From: Salinadaptatus halalkaliphilus
Lineage (GTDB): Archaea; Halobacteriota; Halobacteria; Halobacteriales; Natrialbaceae
Assembly: GCF_006543045.1 (NCBI RefSeq)
Contig: NZ_RBZW01000058.1
Span: 124,001-188,000, forward strand
Direction: 5' to 3'
Length of the DNA: 64,000 nucleotides
The position numbers and the translations under genes were made by a program. Positions 9,283 through 17,441 of this stretch are shown here, one piece after another (position 1 is the stretch's first letter; each line of letters opens with the position of its first letter). Below the pieces are notes generated by a model. It searched no databases. It was not told where the DNA came from and worked only from the letters and a program-made list of their open reading frames with translations.

Positions 9283-9310
9283 ATACGGATTACTGTAACG
9301 ATGCCCCGGG
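9283..9310. repeat. Half copy of palindromic repeat family A (A3)
   Basis: Only the left arm is recognisable: ATACGGATTACTGTAACGAT followed by GCCCCGGG. No matching right arm follows. The stop codon and last residues of the small lipoprotein gene (9290-9508) fall inside it. Confidence 0.6.
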
Positions 9311-9508
9311 CTCGTCGTCCGGATCTGGGGTGGCGTTTGGTTCGTCCGGAGCGTCGTCGTCAGCCGGACTGTCACCGGGTGTTTCGTCGTCTACTGGTTC
9401 CTGTTCACCAGGGCCGTCGTCACCACATCCGGCCAGTACAGCCGCTCCGCACGCGCTCCCGAATACGAGAATCCGTCGGCGCGTCGATGATCGCGTCGTT
9501 CTGTCCAC
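9290..9508 (-). CDS. Small acidic TAT lipoprotein
   Basis: A 72-residue protein: STRRRILVFGSACGAAVLAGC is a twin-arginine signal with lipobox, followed by about 45 Asp/Pro/Glu-rich residues with no fold signature. The same opening (RRR, LAGC, then D-x-GPGE) occurs in the neighbour at 9653, so they look like paralogues. The last five residues and the stop are supplied by half of a palindromic repeat, which suggests that the original 3' end was lost. Function is unknown; it may be a surface-anchored acidic tail. Confidence 0.65.
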   Translation of the reverse strand: MDRTTRSSTRRRILVFGSACGAAVLAGCGDDGPGEQEPVDDETPGDSPADDDAPDEPNATPDPDDEPGASLQ

Positions 9509-9652
9509 GGCGAGTACTCACACCGCTCGAACCAAAACGCACACCCCTGCCATCGCTACGAAGCGAGTGACCTGTCGCGACTTCCCCACACCGTAACAGC
9601 TACTCGAGGAGGAATACGGTGCCAACCCGATGCGCGAGGATCGGCTGGAAGG

Positions 9653-10018
9653 TTACTCGTCGTCTTCGTCGTCGTCGTCTTCGTCCTCTTCGTCGTCTTC
9701 GTCGTCGTCGTCTTCGTCGTCGTCGTCTTCGTCGTCATCCATCGGGTCGTCCTCTTCGTCGTCTTCGTCGTCATCCATCGGGTCGTCGTCTTCGTCGTCT
9801 TCGTCGTCATCCATCGGGTCGTCCTCTTCGTCGTCGTCTTCGTCGTCCATCGGGTCGTCTTCGTCGTCGTCCATCGGATCGTCGTCTGCTGGATCGTCAG
9901 GATCGTCTGCTGGGTCTTCCTCTTCGCCCGGGCCTTCGTCGTTACAGCCAGCAAGGGCAGTGACTCCAGCAACACCACTCAGCGCGATCATTCGTCGGCG
10001 TGTGATCTGATCGTCCAT
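9653..10018 (-). CDS. Extremely acidic repeat TAT lipoprotein
   Basis: A 121-residue protein with a twin-arginine signal (TRRRMIALSG), lipobox LAGC and a tail made almost only of Asp and Glu, broken by DDPMDDDE units repeated about every 11-12 residues. The mature part has no hydrophobic core and is probably disordered; it could bind cations at the surface. The coding DNA is a TCG/TCT-type minisatellite. The ATG at 10018 is clear. It is followed on the same strand by the shorter paralogue at 9290-9508. Confidence 0.75.
   Translation of the reverse strand: MDDQITRRRMIALSGVAGVTALAGCNDEGPGEEEDPADDPDDPADDDPMDDDEDDPMDDEDDDEEDDPMDDDEDDEDDDPMDDDEDDEEDDPMDDDEDDDDEDDDDEDDEEDEDDDDEDDE
9656..9892. repeat. 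Coding minisatellite in the acidic lipoprotein
   Basis: On the plus strand the segment is TCGTCTTCGTCGTC-type trinucleotide repeat interrupted by CATCCATCGGGTCGTC blocks at roughly 33-36 bp spacing. Read on the minus strand it codes the DDPMDDDE units. Such tracts are prone to slippage, so length variation between strains is expected. Confidence 0.8.
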
Positions 10019-10395
10019 CGGCGTCCAGTAGCGAGACGGGGATGCTCAAGAGAATTCGGCCCTTATTTACACCGATTCCCGAGATAAGCAACCGTAACAT
10101 CTCGTCTGTCGTGACCGACGCCGATTTGGAACCGTCTCTACAGCTTTTCATTTCTCGACGCTCACGAACACATGTATTGTACCGTATGATTTCCAGACTG
10201 ATGGCGTTGTAACAGTGTGTGAATTCGCCCTCCTGTAGTCCGTTTTGCCTCGGATATGTGCCCCAGTGAGTTTATAATCGAATACATACGTGCAGAGACA
10301 GATTATTGTACTGATGGTGTTCTACCCGTCGACAGTCGGCATGCAGCCACCCGATTGTGATCGTCTATCGATTCGATCAAACGGGTAAACGTCAC
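10019..10395. other. Intergenic region without a recognised gene
   Basis: This 377-bp stretch is less GC-rich than its surroundings and has no frame with haloarchaeal codon use. An A/T-rich GTAAATAAG on the minus strand near 10062 may be the promoter of the acidic lipoprotein. I see nothing else that I can name. Confidence 0.5.
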
Positions 10396-10850
10396 TCAAT
10401 GTGCCTTCAGTACAAGCGAATTGATTGGTGCACCCGTCGCCCGCTCCATGTGCAACGGCGCGGCCGTATATAGGACTTCGTAGATGCCGTCCGTCGCACA
10501 GCTCGCAGCGAGGTCATCGAGCCAGAGGATTTCGTTCAGGTACACCCCGAGATCGCGCAACGTCACGCCGTGCAGCGGAATAACGTACTCCGTGCCGTCG
10601 ATCTCCTGGTTGACTTTTTCCACCGCGAGGTTATCCGGGCCGATCATCGGAATATCCATCTCGTACAGCCACCAGACTAACTCCTCGCTGAACCGGAGCC
10701 CGGGCTCGTTCAACGGATCCCACTCGGCACCGGGATCCTGCAGGCGCGCCACGGCACCCGTTCGTATCAACAGGATGTCCCGCTCCTCGAGGTCGGTCCC
10801 TTGCGCGTCGGCGGTCGAACGGAGATCCTTGTGACGTTCGTGGCGACCCG
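10396..10850 (-). pseudogene. 5'-truncated cyclase-family (kynurenine formamidase-like) remnant
   Basis: The C-terminal half of a cyclase-family protein is recognisable, from EERDILLIRTGAVARLQD through HGVTLRDLGVYLNEILWLDD to APLHMERATGAPINSLVLK. The N-terminal half, which carries the family's metal-binding HxGTHxD motif, is absent: upstream the frame passes antisense into nadE without homology. No credible start codon or promoter precedes the conserved part. I read it as a decayed gene, probably truncated by a rearrangement near 10850. Confidence 0.6.
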
Positions 10851-10951
10851 ATGATGATCGGCGCCGTAAACTCCCATGCTGGTTGTACACTCGTCCACTT
10901 TTTTTGCTCGAGGGGGAGGCTATTAGAACGAGGAGCCTGTACAGGTGCGTA

Positions 10952-11746
10952 ATGATCGATCTTCGGTTCTCGGAGTCAGAACTCGAACAGCGACGCGAAC
11001 ATATTCTCGCCTTCATTCGCGAGCGAGTCGAGGCTGCAGGCGTCGACGGCGTCGTACTCGGATTCTCCGGGGGGATCGACAGCACGCTGACTGGCCATCT
11101 TGCCGTCGAAGCGCTCGGCGCGGAGAGCGTCCACGGACTCGTCTTGCCGGCGACCGTCAGCAGCGACGACAACATGAGCGACGCCGAGCGAGTCACACAG
11201 GCTCTCGAGATCAGTTACGACGTGATCGAGATCGAACCGGTCATCGACTCGTTGGTGGCGGCCTATCCCGAAGCCGAGGGCGACCGGGAAGCGGTCGGCA
11301 ACGCACGCGCACGCGTTCGAGCCGTATTCAACTACCTCGTCGCGAACAACGAGCACCGACTCGTCCTCGGGACCGGCAACCGGAGCGAGGCTGCCGTCGG
11401 CTACTTCACCAAGTACGGCGACGGCGCCGTCGACTGCCATCCCATTGGCAACCTCTACAAAGCACAGGTTCGCCAACTCGCACGCCACGTCGGCGTCCCG
11501 GACGACCTCGCCGCGAAAACCGCCACCGCCGAGTTGTGGGCCGATCAAACCGACGAAGACGAGATGGGACTCAGCTACGAGACGCTCGATTCGATCCTCG
11601 CGACCCACGTCGACGGCCCGTTGTCGGTCGCCGCGACCAGCCGTCACCTCGAGGTCGACGAAGCCACCGTCGAGAAGGTACGCGGGATGTACGAACGAAG
11701 CGAACACAAGCGACGGGTTCCGCCGGCGCCCGAACCGCTCGAGTGA
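10952..11746 (+). CDS. nadE: NH3-dependent NAD+ synthetase
   Basis: A 264-residue synthetase that makes NAD+ from deamido-NAD+, ATP and ammonia. The N-type ATP pyrophosphatase P-loop is FSGGIDSTLTG (about residues 34-44), and GTGNRSEAAVGYFTKYGDG is the family's conserved substrate-binding block. There is no glutaminase domain, so free ammonia is the nitrogen source. The ATG at 10952 (MIDLRFSE) fits the family; an upstream in-frame start adds 23 residues of non-homologous sequence. Confidence 0.93.
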   Translation: MIDLRFSESELEQRREHILAFIRERVEAAGVDGVVLGFSGGIDSTLTGHLAVEALGAESVHGLVLPATVSSDDNMSDAERVTQALEISYDVIEIEPVIDSLVAAYPEAEGDREAVGNARARVRAVFNYLVANNEHRLVLGTGNRSEAAVGYFTKYGDGAVDCHPIGNLYKAQVRQLARHVGVPDDLAAKTATAELWADQTDEDEMGLSYETLDSILATHVDGPLSVAATSRHLEVDEATVEKVRGMYERSEHKRRVPPAPEPLE

Positions 11747-11798
11747 GCGACGCCGACCCGACGCCGACCCCCCGAGACGGTGTCGACACGCGGTCGAA

Positions 11799-12563
11799 TT
11801 ACTCGAGGACGGCGACGACGCGAAGCCGACGGTAATCTGCCGTCCAGGTTCCATCCGCGAACAGCGCCTCGCGAAGGTCGTCTTCGACGGCGTCGATGAC
11901 GGCCGCCCGTTCGGATTCCGGAACTGGCGACAACAACTCGTCACCGAACATCTCGATCCAGCCCTCGAGTCCGTTCTCGCCGTCGTCTAACGTCGTCGGC
12001 CGATCGAACAATCGAGCGTGGCGCACTTCGAACCCGTGAGACTCGAGGCGGCTCGCGTACTCGCCGACGGTTGGGAAATACCACGGATGGGTCGACTCGT
12101 AGCCACGGCGCGTCAGTTCGGATCTGACCGCATCGACGATCGCCTGAACATTGCCGGTTCCGCCTAATTCGGCGACAAACCGCCCGTTCGGTCGGAGTGC
12201 GTCGGTTACCGACTCGAGGACGGCGTCCTGCTCGTCGATCCAGTGGAGCGCGGCGTTCGAGAAGACGGCATCGACCGGCTCCTCGAGGTCGAAATCACGA
12301 GCATCGGCCTGGACGAATCGCTGGTCCGGATACTCGGTTCGAGCCTGCTCGATCATCGCCGGTGACCGATCCAGCCCGACGACCGCAGCCCCAGAAGAGG
12401 CGATTTCGGCCGTCAGATGACCGGTTCCACAGCCGAGATCCAAGATTCGTTCGTCGGGGCTCGGCTCCAGCAGGTCGATCACGTCCTCACCGTATTCGAA
12501 GACGAACGAGTGGCCATCGTCGTAATCGCTCGAGTCCCACTCGTTTGTGTCGCGTGCGGTCAT
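11799..12563 (-). CDS. SAM-dependent class I methyltransferase
   Basis: A 254-residue Rossmann-fold methyltransferase. Motif I is ILDLGCGTGHLTAEIA, motif II includes VGLDRSPAMIEQA, and FSNAALHWIDEQ follows as in trans-aconitate methyltransferase-like proteins. The C-terminal half includes a GWIEMFGDELLSPV segment common in that group. The substrate is unknown. The ATG at 12563 was chosen because longer readings run antisense into the neighbouring hydratase. It is transcribed after the enoyl-CoA hydratase gene, with a 43-bp gap. Confidence 0.85.
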   Translation of the reverse strand: MTARDTNEWDSSDYDDGHSFVFEYGEDVIDLLEPSPDERILDLGCGTGHLTAEIASSGAAVVGLDRSPAMIEQARTEYPDQRFVQADARDFDLEEPVDAVFSNAALHWIDEQDAVLESVTDALRPNGRFVAELGGTGNVQAIVDAVRSELTRRGYESTHPWYFPTVGEYASRLESHGFEVRHARLFDRPTTLDDGENGLEGWIEMFGDELLSPVPESERAAVIDAVEDDLREALFADGTWTADYRRLRVVAVLE

Positions 12564-12606
12564 CGTCGAAGGGTTCGGCGCCGTCCTCGTAAATCGTTGG
12601 TTCGGC

Positions 12607-13317
12607 TCACTCGAGCAATGCATCGATGTCGTCGGCGTGTGCTTCGACGAGACGACCGAAGGCCTGTGCCTCCCGTCGTTCCTGTGTTGCTCGCTCGTCG
12701 TCGTCCCGAATGCGACGTTTGAGCACTGGGAGTGCGTCGTGAGCGTTCTCGAGGAGTTCGTCGGCGACCACCCGCGGCTCGGCTTCGATTCGGGAGATGA
12801 GTCCCATTCGCAGGGCGTCCTCGGCGTCGACCGTCCGCCCGCTGAGTGCGAACTCGAGGGCGTTGCCCTCGCCGAGGACCCGTGGCAATCTGACGGTCCC
12901 GCCCCAGGCCCCGAACAGTCCGAAGGTGACGCCCGGCTCCCCGTAGCTCGAGTCCGGCGTGCCGACCCGAACGTCACAGGCGAGTGCGAGCTCGAGACCG
13001 CCCCCGAGGGCGGGGCCGTCGATTCCCGCGACCGTAATCGCCGTCGATTCGTCGATCGTTCGGGCAACGCGCTGGCCGAGCCGCGCGAACGCCTCGGCGC
13101 GTTCCGGATCGCCATCGAGACCACCGACGGTCTCGAGGTCGGCGCCGGCGCTGAACGCGGGGCCGTTTCCGGTGAGGTAGATCACCGCTTCCTCGGCGTC
13201 CGCGATGGCGGTGTCGAGCGACTCCAGTCCCCCGACGGTCAGGGCGTTGCGGGCGTCGGGCCGGTCCAACGTGATGGTCCGGATCGATCGCTCCGCATCG
13301 GTCGTAACGTCGATCAT
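12607..13317 (-). CDS. Enoyl-CoA hydratase/isomerase family protein
   Basis: A 236-residue crotonase-fold protein. The two oxyanion-hole segments are visible: GPAFSAGADLETVGG and GPALGGGLELALACDVRVG. The later YGEPGVTFGLFGAWGGT block carries the region that holds one catalytic Glu in true hydratases. It is a little short (typical 255-260), ending soon after the conserved core. The acyl-CoA substrate cannot be assigned. Start ATG at 13317 (MIDVTTDA). It is divergent from the next gene, with 60 bp between starts. Confidence 0.88.
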   Translation of the reverse strand: MIDVTTDAERSIRTITLDRPDARNALTVGGLESLDTAIADAEEAVIYLTGNGPAFSAGADLETVGGLDGDPERAEAFARLGQRVARTIDESTAITVAGIDGPALGGGLELALACDVRVGTPDSSYGEPGVTFGLFGAWGGTVRLPRVLGEGNALEFALSGRTVDAEDALRMGLISRIEAEPRVVADELLENAHDALPVLKRRIRDDDERATQERREAQAFGRLVEAHADDIDALLE

Positions 13318-13377
13318 GTTCGGAGTCGATCGGGCGTTTCCAAAGGCCTTTGGCTCCCCCGTCGTAACTGCTCGCTA

Positions 13378-14064
13378 ATGGAACCGGCCGACAACTGTCG
13401 GCGTGCCGCGTTCGAAGCAGTTGCGGACGTCGAACCAGCGCGGTTGCACGACCTCGTCGAGGCCATCCTGGATGGCGCATCGATGGTCCCCGGTGCGCTC
13501 ACGGTCGAGAGCACCGCCCGAGCAGGAACAGACGTAAGTACCTCCCTCGAGGAGCCGACGACCGACACGGACCCCGTGTTGACCCAGGCCGCAGGCGTCC
13601 AACTCATCTACGAAGGACTGCGGTTGACCCGAACCATCGCCCACGACGAACCCTGGACCGATCCCGACTCGGCCGTCGACGGCGACCTCGAGATTCTGGC
13701 CGCCGACATCCTCGTGGCTCGCGGGTTCTACCTCCTCGCTCGCACCGACGCCGCCGGCAAGGCCGTCCAGACGGTCCGGACGTTCGGCCGCGATCAAACC
13801 CGCCGCGACGACCTCGAGGGCATCGATCCCACGACGATCGACGCCAACCTCGAGCGCGACGTGCTCGAGCTGGCCGTCCGAACCGGCGCTGCGTCCGCCG
13901 GCGAACCCCCCTCGTCCCGCTTGCTCGCGTTCGCCGACGACCTCGCAGACGATGTCGCCCCGTCCTTTCCCCCCGCGTCGGAGTGTCTCTCGGAGCTCGA
14001 CCCTCGACGATCCGAGCTCGAGGAGAGTACGACCGACCGAGCGACATCGGCAACCGACCCCTGA
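13378..14064 (+). CDS. Conserved haloarchaeal protein (DUF7114-like)
   Basis: A 228-residue, largely helical acidic protein beginning MEPADNCRRAAFEAV. Conserved-looking stretches are VQLIYEGLRLTR and LEILAADILVARGFYLLARTD. I associate it with DUF7114 from memory. The helical pattern with an Asp-containing LAADILVARG loosely recalls polyprenyl-synthetase regulatory folds, but the DDxxD motifs are absent, so I do not assign that activity. The ATG at 13378 is used; longer frames run antisense into the hydratase gene. Confidence 0.7.
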   Translation: MEPADNCRRAAFEAVADVEPARLHDLVEAILDGASMVPGALTVESTARAGTDVSTSLEEPTTDTDPVLTQAAGVQLIYEGLRLTRTIAHDEPWTDPDSAVDGDLEILAADILVARGFYLLARTDAAGKAVQTVRTFGRDQTRRDDLEGIDPTTIDANLERDVLELAVRTGAASAGEPPSSRLLAFADDLADDVAPSFPPASECLSELDPRRSELEESTTDRATSATDP

Positions 14065-14308
14065 GACGGATTGCTTAATTATACTGCGGACAACGGTCCT
14101 GTACATCCGATCGCGACTCACCGGCTGTCGACGCCGGCGACAGCCTTCGCATGCGATCTGACTGTGAACCGTGTCGTCCGAGTATACGTGACGCTGATTG
14201 CTGACTCGTTCCGGCGATCGACCACCGAGATCGCCATACGCCACACTGACACACGCCCCGTCCAAACCGAAACCCATAAAGACAACTCGAGTCAACGGAT
14301 ACATGCGT

Positions 14309-14380
14309 GCCTGGGTAGCTTAGCGGTAAAGCGCGTCCTTGGTAAGGACGAGACCCCGGATTCAAATTCCGGCCTAGGCT
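14309..14380 (+). tRNA. tRNA-Thr (anticodon GGT), copy 1
   Basis: The cloverleaf is complete: acceptor GCCTGGG/CCTAGGC with one G-U pair, D-arm GCTTAGCGGTAAAGC, anticodon stem CGTCC/GGACG with loop TTGGTAA (anticodon GGT), and T-arm CCGGA-TTCAAAT-TCCGG. CCA is not encoded. It lacks an intron. Confidence 0.95.
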
Positions 14381-14529
14381 CTTCATCTCGGCTTTACAGA
14401 CCCGGAATGGCGACGCCGCCGTAACGGATACATCGTGTCAGTGGACTCGAGTATCCCTAGATCGAGACGGGAGTCAACTCGCCACTTCCGAAGGGGTTAA
14501 ATCCGACTCGCGAAAACGATAGCATGCGT

Positions 14530-14601
14530 GCCTGGGTAGCTTAGCGGTAAAGCGCGTCCTTGGTAAGGACGAGAGCCCGGGTTCAAATCCCGGCCTAGGC
14601 T
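14530..14601 (+). tRNA. tRNA-Thr (anticodon GGT), copy 2
   Basis: This is a near-identical second copy 149 bp downstream. It differs from copy 1 in the variable loop and in one T-stem base pair, which is G-C here (CCGGG/CCCGG) and A-T in copy 1. A short T run (TCTTTT) follows the gene. Confidence 0.95.
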
Positions 14602-14739
14602 CTTTTCGAGTTTGGCACACTGCTGTCTGTGTGACGGAGAACTCGCTACGCTATCTTCTTGCCGACCACTGGTGAGCCTCGAGCGGTAGTGCCATTTCGA
14701 ACTCGCTCACCTACATCTCCCCGGGACTGGTGGACCAAG

Positions 14740-14746
14740 TATATAT
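14740..14746 (+). promoter_or_regulatory. TATA box of queD
   Basis: TATATAT lies 23-29 bases before the ATG at 14769. This points to a leaderless transcript and decides that ATG over the upstream ones at 14730 and 14745. Confidence 0.55.
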
Positions 14747-14768
14747 GCTCTCCAAAGAATATCGAGGT

Positions 14769-15251
14769 ATGATTGGCGGATCACTGGCAGATGGTTTCAA
14801 GAATACATCCAGCGAAACCGGAGACGACAGCATCGTCGGCACGGCGCGAACCCTCCGTATCGGTCACGACCGGCCGATTCGTATCAGTGCGGGCCACCGG
14901 CTCCTGCACCACGATGGGAAGTGCTCGCGCCCACACGGACACAACTACGAGGTGAGCGCGACCGTTACCGGCGAACTAACGCAAGCGGGATGGGTCGCCG
15001 ACAAAGGCGATATTACCGCAGTAATCGAAGAGTGGGATCACATGTTCCTGCTCGAGGCCGGCGATCCGCTCGTCGAGGCCTTCGAGGCGGCCGGCGACGG
15101 CGACGGCGTCGTCGTCCTCGAGGCGCCGCCGACGGCCGAAGTGATGAGCGTCGTGTTAGAAGAAAAGCTTCGGGACGCGCTTCCGGAGACGATAACCGAC
15201 GTCGCAGTGACGGTACGGGAAACGAGCGAGCTGTGTACCAGTGGTGTCTGA
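14769..15251 (+). CDS. queD: 6-pyruvoyltetrahydropterin synthase/QueD family (6-carboxytetrahydropterin synthase)
   Basis: A 160-residue T-fold protein that converts dihydroneopterin triphosphate to 6-carboxytetrahydropterin, the first committed step towards preQ0. Zinc ligands are His in ISAGHRLLHHDG and the HGH of CSRPHGHNYEV, the Cys of which is the catalytic residue. The family's TSELCTS ending is present. It starts the queD-queE-queC cluster, and its stop codon at 15251 is immediately followed by the queE start, so translation is probably coupled. In archaea preQ0 goes into archaeosine at tRNA position 15. Confidence 0.92.
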   Translation: MIGGSLADGFKNTSSETGDDSIVGTARTLRIGHDRPIRISAGHRLLHHDGKCSRPHGHNYEVSATVTGELTQAGWVADKGDITAVIEEWDHMFLLEAGDPLVEAFEAAGDGDGVVVLEAPPTAEVMSVVLEEKLRDALPETITDVAVTVRETSELCTSGV

Positions 15252-15252
15252 G

Positions 15253-16068
15253 ATGCCGGTCTCCGAGCGGGTCGACGACCGGGAGTGGAGCGGTCGTGAT
15301 CGCGAGCGAGCCGACGGCGAAACTGACGCGCCGGCAGATCAGTTGGGACTCCCGATCAACGAGCTGTTCTACTCGCTACAGGGAGAGGGAACACTCGCCG
15401 GCGTTCCGTCGGTGTTCGTCCGAACGAGTGGCTGTAACCTCCGCTGTTGGTTCTGTGACTCGTATCACACCTCCTGGGAACCCACCCACGCGTGGCTCGA
15501 GCTCGAGGCCATCCTCGAGGAGATAGAATCCTTCGAGGCCGACCACGTCGTGCTCACCGGGGGCGAACCGTTGGTCCACGACGATAGCGTTGCCTTGCTC
15601 GAGGCGCTGGCCGATCGTGACTATCACACGACCATCGAGACGAACGGGACGATCTACCGCGACGCGCCGATCGACCTCGCGTCGATCAGCCCGAAACTCG
15701 CGAGCAGTACGCCGACGGCGGCACGCGCCCCCGAAGGCGTCGACGTGGGTGAGTGGGAACGACGCCACGAGGCCGAGCGGGTCGATCTCGAGACCCTCGC
15801 GGCACTCGTCGAAACGTACGATGTCCAGTTGAAGTTCGTCGTCACTGACGGCGACGATCTGCCCGAAATCCATGCGTTGCTCGAGGCCCTTCGAGACGCT
15901 GCAGCCGTGCCGATCCCCGACGACGACGTGTTGTTGATGCCCGAAGGTGCGACCCGCGAACGCCTCGCCGAGACTCGCGAGCGTGTCGCGGACCTTGCCC
16001 TCGAGTACGGTTTCCGATACACCCCGCGGCTGCACGTCGATCTCTGGAACGATGCCCCCGAAACGTAA
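15253..16068 (+). CDS. queE: 7-carboxy-7-deazaguanine synthase (radical SAM)
   Basis: A 271-residue radical-SAM enzyme that contracts the pterin ring to 7-carboxy-7-deazaguanine. The cluster motif is CNLRCWFC (CxxxCxxC), preceded by ELFYSLQGEGTLAGVPSVFV, which is diagnostic for QueE, and followed by VLTGGEPLVHD. A halophilic acidic N-terminus of about 35 residues precedes the core. The ATG at 15253 follows the queD stop with one base between; queC starts 6 bp after its own stop. Confidence 0.94.
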   Translation: MPVSERVDDREWSGRDRERADGETDAPADQLGLPINELFYSLQGEGTLAGVPSVFVRTSGCNLRCWFCDSYHTSWEPTHAWLELEAILEEIESFEADHVVLTGGEPLVHDDSVALLEALADRDYHTTIETNGTIYRDAPIDLASISPKLASSTPTAARAPEGVDVGEWERRHEAERVDLETLAALVETYDVQLKFVVTDGDDLPEIHALLEALRDAAAVPIPDDDVLLMPEGATRERLAETRERVADLALEYGFRYTPRLHVDLWNDAPET

Positions 16069-16074
16069 GTTGCT

Positions 16075-16875
16075 ATGACAGACACACCGGCCGAAACTGA
16101 TACGCCGACCAACGCGGCGACTGGTACCGACACATCGACCTCGAGAACGAACGCGTCCGCGAGAGTGACCGAGGAGGGGACGCCGAAACGAGCCGTCGTC
16201 CTCCTCTCGGGGGGGATGGACAGCGCGACCGCCGCCTACGAGGCCCGCGAGCGGGGATACGAGATCTACGCGCTGCATACCTCCTACGGCCAGCGCACCG
16301 AAGCCCGCGAACTCGAGTGCGCTCGTCGACTCGCCGAGGAACTTACCGTCGCGGATTTCTGCTCGATCGAGACGAGTCACCTCTCTGCGATCGGCGCCTC
16401 GAGTCTCACCGACGACGAGATGGCCGTCGCCGACGCGGATACGGAAAGCGACGAGATCCCGTCGTCGTACGTCCCCTTCCGGAACGCGAACCTGCTCTCG
16501 ATGGCGGTCGCCTACGCCGAAGCCAACGACTGCGGCGCCGTCTTCATCGGCGCCCACAGCGAGGACTTCTCGGGGTATCCCGACTGTCGACCCGAGTTCT
16601 TCGACGCCTTCGAGCAGGTGGTCGATGTCGGCACGAAACCCGAGACCGAAATCTCGATCGAAGCGCCGTTCGTCGAGTGGTCCAAGACCGACATCGCCGA
16701 CCGAGGGCTCGACCTCGGGGTTCCCTACGAGCACACCTGGAGCTGTTACCGTGAGAACGAACCCGCCTGTGGCACCTGTGATGCGTGTGCGTTCCGCTTG
16801 CAGGCGTTCCAGCGACTCGACGTTCGCGATCCGATCGAGTACGGTGAACGGCCGTCGTACACGGACGAGTCATGA
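16075..16875 (+). CDS. queC: 7-cyano-7-deazaguanine synthase
   Basis: A 266-residue ATP pyrophosphatase that turns 7-carboxy-7-deazaguanine into preQ0. The P-loop is LLSGGMDSATA, and the zinc site is made by four cysteines in CYRENEPACGTCDAC near the C-terminus. GAHSEDFSGYPDCRPEF is the family's substrate block. The first 35 or so residues are a Thr/Ala/Asp-rich halophilic extension. It is the last gene of the preQ0 cluster. Confidence 0.95.
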   Translation: MTDTPAETDTPTNAATGTDTSTSRTNASARVTEEGTPKRAVVLLSGGMDSATAAYEARERGYEIYALHTSYGQRTEARELECARRLAEELTVADFCSIETSHLSAIGASSLTDDEMAVADADTESDEIPSSYVPFRNANLLSMAVAYAEANDCGAVFIGAHSEDFSGYPDCRPEFFDAFEQVVDVGTKPETEISIEAPFVEWSKTDIADRGLDLGVPYEHTWSCYRENEPACGTCDACAFRLQAFQRLDVRDPIEYGERPSYTDES

Positions 16876-16944
16876 ATTCTGTGGCAACGCAGTATCAGTA
16901 GCGGTGAGAAAGATTCAACTCGGTGACAGCCAAATCGTCGACCG

Positions 16945-17400
16945 ATGATAGCTGCGGTGCGCAAGTGGTTTCGCGAGGACGGTGAGTGGACCCTGCCGGA
17001 TGGCCGACGCGGCGAATTGATCGTCCTCGCGATCGGTCTTCCCGTCTTCATCTGGTTCGTCCACGCTGACGGCGGGTTGCCGTCGGTCGGCGATATCTGG
17101 ATCGCTGGTGCCATCGGCACCGGTGCCGGCTATCTGTACACCGGACGGTATCGAGAGCGGGTCGTCGATACCGTCCCCGCGGTCAATGGCTGGACGGTCG
17201 TCTCGCTGTTCGCCGGCGGCTTCGGTCTCAGCGTGCTCGAGGTCTTTTATCTGGCCGATCCAGCCGTTGCCTTCCTGGTAGCCGCGGGCGTGACGATCGC
17301 GGGTATCTACGCCGTGCGACTCGTCTCGCCGGTCCACGAAGGCGTCCAACCGCCAGCCCGCGGCGTCGAACCGCCGCCCGCGCTCGAGACGGACGGCTAA
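16945..17400 (+). CDS. Small membrane protein of unknown function
   Basis: A 151-residue protein with four likely membrane helices at about residues 28-45, 54-70, 84-105 and 108-126, and a proline-rich cytoplasmic or external tail (QPPARGVEPPPALE). The N-terminus is basic and amphipathic. I recognise no family. It sits between queC and a convergent alcohol dehydrogenase gene and has its own ATG at 16945. Confidence 0.7.
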   Translation: MIAAVRKWFREDGEWTLPDGRRGELIVLAIGLPVFIWFVHADGGLPSVGDIWIAGAIGTGAGYLYTGRYRERVVDTVPAVNGWTVVSLFAGGFGLSVLEVFYLADPAVAFLVAAGVTIAGIYAVRLVSPVHEGVQPPARGVEPPPALETDG

Positions 17401-17441
17401 CTCGCTGGGTCGGCCCTTGGACTGCTACGCGCGCTCGCGAA

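Noticed and set aside
9630-10010. Plus-strand poly-Ser frame (long runs of Ser) over the lipoprotein gene
   Set aside because: It is the antisense of the acidic minisatellite; it has no start signals or fold, and the minus strand has a Tat signal and lipobox.
14065-14120. A further half copy of repeat family A after the DUF7114-like gene
   Set aside because: Only AGACGGATTGCT matches; the rest does not fold or align, so I do not count it.
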